DNA from: Cognatundibacterium crateris
GTDB lineage: Bacteria; Pseudomonadota; Gammaproteobacteria; Burkholderiales; Burkholderiaceae_D
NCBI RefSeq assembly: GCF_010078235.1
Contig: NZ_JAABOS010000005.1
Location: 137,675-201,674 of the forward strand
Reading direction: 5' to 3'
DNA: 64,000 nt
The notes under the pieces were generated by a model, which was not told the origin of the DNA, searched no databases, and worked only from the letters and a program-made list of their open reading frames with translations. Positions 62,314-64,000 of the stretch are shown here, piece after piece. Numbering within the stretch: the stretch's first letter is position 1; each line of letters begins with the position of its first letter. A program made the translations under genes and the position numbers.

Positions 62314-64000
62314 TTAATGTAGGGTTGATGTGTGGTTCGTCGGTTTGCGTGACCTGGCTTGCCACAGCAAGTCCTCGATCCCGCATTGTGGCTGATATTC
62401 TGCCACTGTCTTGAGTAGTAAAGCACGTAACTGAGCAAAATCGAATTGTTCGCAAGCCTGTTCTATCGCTGTCAGGCTGGCTTCCAGCTCAGACCAGGGG
62501 AGTTCGTTTTCACGTGCGCGCATGATCAGCGGATGCGTGGTGCCTTCAACATTGTCACCTATTAGCAATTCTTCATAGAGTTTTTCGCCCGGACGTAAGC
62601 CCACGTGCTGAATCTCTATCTGGCCATCTGGTGTTTCTTCGCATTTCACTTCGAGACCACTCAGATGTACCATGCGCCGCGCCAGATCAATGATGCGGAC
62701 CGGATCGCCCATGTCGAGCACAAACACGTCGCCACCTTCGCCCATGGCACCGGCCTGCAACACCAGTTGGGCGGCTTCCGGTATGGTCATGAAATAGCGT
62801 GTGATTTCGGGGTGGGTGAGTGTGATCGGTCCGCCAGCCTGGATTTGTTTTTTGAAAAGGGGAACAACAGAGCCGGATGAACCCAGCACATTCCCAAAAC
62901 GCACCATGCAAAAACGCGTCGCAGACTGGCGTCTGGCACAGGCTTGTAAAACCAGCTCAGCCATGCGCTTGGTCGCTCCCATAATATTGGTCGGACGTAC
63001 AGCCTTGTCAGTAGAAATCAGGACAAACTGGCTGACACCGGCACGCATGGCGGCACTGGCCACACTCAGGGTACCAAATACATTATTGCGTATACCTTCT
63101 ATAGGATTATGCTCGACCAGTGGTACATGTTTATAAGCGGCTGCATGGTAGACGGTATCAATCTGCAGGGTCGTAAAAATATTATCCAGCTTCTTGCTAT
63201 CTAAGACAGAACCCAGGAAAGGCAAAATGCGCAGCGCTATCTGTTCCTGCCTGGCGAGCTCTGATAATTCCTGTTCGATCGCATACAAAGCGTATTCCGA
63301 CATATCCAGCAGGATCAGGCTGGCCGGACGCTGGCGCAGGATCTGACGACACAGTTCTGAACCGATAGAACCACCCGCCCCGGTGACCATTACTTGCTTA
63401 TCACGAATACATACGCTCAGCAGTTGCGGATCCGGTGCGACTTGATCCCGGCCCAGCAAATCATCGATTTCCACATCCCTGACATCCTGTACTCTTAGCT
63501 CTCCGTTCACCAGGCTGGTGAGCGATGGCGTCATACGTATCTTGAGCTTCAGTGGTTCCAGCTGATCCAGTACCTGTTTATGGCGCGCCTTGGAAATCGA
63601 AGGCATGGCCAGCAGAATTTGTTCTACGCCAAAACGTGCTACGACTTTGGGTATGTCTTGTGGTGCATAGACTTTGATGCCAGCGATCGTCGCACCATGA
63701 CGGTTAGGGTTGTCATCAACAAAGGCAACACACAGATAATCACCGCCTGAGCGCATTACAGACGCCAGTTGCGCGCCGGCTTTACCGGCGCCATAGATAC
63801 AGACTGGAACTGTATTTTCATTGATGTCGGTACGTACCAGCCAGGCGCGTGCGATAAAGCGGCTCGCGCATAAGTAAAAAATCGAGCCCGCCCAGAAAAA
63901 ACCAAACACCGCACGTGATAAGGGGAAAATGTGCAGCATCAGACTGATAAAAGTCAGTAGCAGCACCGAAATTGTGGCACCAAACACAACTACCCCCAGA
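62314..64000 (-). CDS. CapD/WbpM-family nucleotide-sugar dehydratase, 5' end outside the window
   Basis: The visible 560 or so residues begin in the membrane region (two or more helices, LLLTFISLMLHIF and AVFGFFWAGSIFYL). A CoA-binding-like Rossmann domain follows (VCIYGAGKAGAQLASVM), then an extended SDR domain with VTGAGGSIGSELCRQIL near visible residue 200 and catalytic-region ATKRMAELVLQA. Such enzymes are UDP-GlcNAc 4,6-dehydratases for capsule, O-antigen or glycoprotein sugars. The gene runs off the window end, and family length suggests 50-100 residues are missing. Confidence 0.9.
   Translation of the reverse strand, partial: LGVVVFGATISVLLLTFISLMLHIFPLSRAVFGFFWAGSIFYLCASRFIARAWLVRTDINENTVPVCIYGAGKAGAQLASVMRSGGDYLCVAFVDDNPNRHGATIAGIKVYAPQDIPKVVARFGVEQILLAMPSISKARHKQVLDQLEPLKLKIRMTPSLTSLVNGELRVQDVRDVEIDDLLGRDQVAPDPQLLSVCIRDKQVMVTGAGGSIGSELCRQILRQRPASLILLDMSEYALYAIEQELSELARQEQIALRILPFLGSVLDSKKLDNIFTTLQIDTVYHAAAYKHVPLVEHNPIEGIRNNVFGTLSVASAAMRAGVSQFVLISTDKAVRPTNIMGATKRMAELVLQACARRQSATRFCMVRFGNVLGSSGSVVPLFKKQIQAGGPITLTHPEITRYFMTIPEAAQLVLQAGAMGEGGDVFVLDMGDPVRIIDLARRMVHLSGLEVKCEETPDGQIEIQHVGLRPGEKLYEELLIGDNVEGTTHPLIMRARENELPWSELEASLTAIEQACEQFDFAQLRALLLKTVAEYQPQCGIEDLLWQARSRKPTNHTSTLH

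Noticed and set aside
1-64000. tRNA, rRNA, CRISPR arrays, insertion sequences and prophage genes
   Set aside because: Reading both strands by eye showed no T-loop consensus in a tRNA setting, no regularly spaced repeats and no transposase or integrase motifs. A tRNAscan or CRISPR search would be decisive and could not be run.

Overview
The window looks like a chromosomal segment of a betaproteobacterium of the order Burkholderiales, most likely family Oxalobacteraceae and possibly Undibacterium. This rests on recalled protein resemblance, a roughly 50% GC content, a split proton-translocating transhydrogenase and a pcm-rhodanese-tolC arrangement; no database search was possible. I saw no rRNA, tRNA, CRISPR array, insertion sequence or prophage. 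Most of the window is ordinary housekeeping, with two accessory modules.

Layout. 0.1-3.6 kb: phosphatidylserine decarboxylase, then the peroxide-defence pair ahpC-ahpF with a large hairpin between them. 3.8-9.6 kb: a 608-residue protein of unknown function, an SPFH/prohibitin membrane protein, an orphan RpiR regulator, and mnmA overlapping a NUDIX gene. 9.7-13.6 kb: pntAA, panD, pntAB, pntB behind a long leader. 13.7-16.6 kb: arginase and ornithine cyclodeaminase facing a divergent Lrp/AsnC regulator, a probable arginine to ornithine to proline route. 16.7-22.2 kb: polA, a LOG-family gene whose start codon abuts that of polA, outer-membrane phospholipase A, a DUF1304 protein and a thioesterase.

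22.5-29.6 kb is the most unusual region. Five same-strand genes encode a PAS histidine kinase, a globin / degenerate GGDEF / EAL / receiver / PAS-like protein, an HDOD protein, a receiver with a degenerate HD-GYP domain, and a small receiver protein. The layout suggests a gas- or redox-sensing cyclic-di-GMP network in which one kinase may feed several receivers and the broken HD-GYP protein may act as a non-catalytic modulator.

29.8-31.4 kb: trmB and a hydratase. 31.5-40.0 kb: a sucrose-use locus with TonB receptor, amylosucrase or sucrose hydrolase, fructokinase, MFS transporter and LacI repressor. Palindromic operators lie upstream of the receptor gene, one covering its -35 box. 40.1-46.1 kb: uppP-recQ, small unknowns, a TetR regulator, pcm and rhodanese. 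46.3-55.1 kb: tolC, an AraC regulator, a CPBP protease, a CatB-like acetyltransferase, a futalosine-hydrolase-like nucleosidase, a diguanylate cyclase and an S9 peptidase. 55.2-64.0 kb, all on the minus strand: class II ribonucleotide reductase, waaA, waaC, phosphomannomutase, and a CapD/WbpM-type nucleotide-sugar dehydratase cut by the window end; the last four form a cell-surface polysaccharide block.
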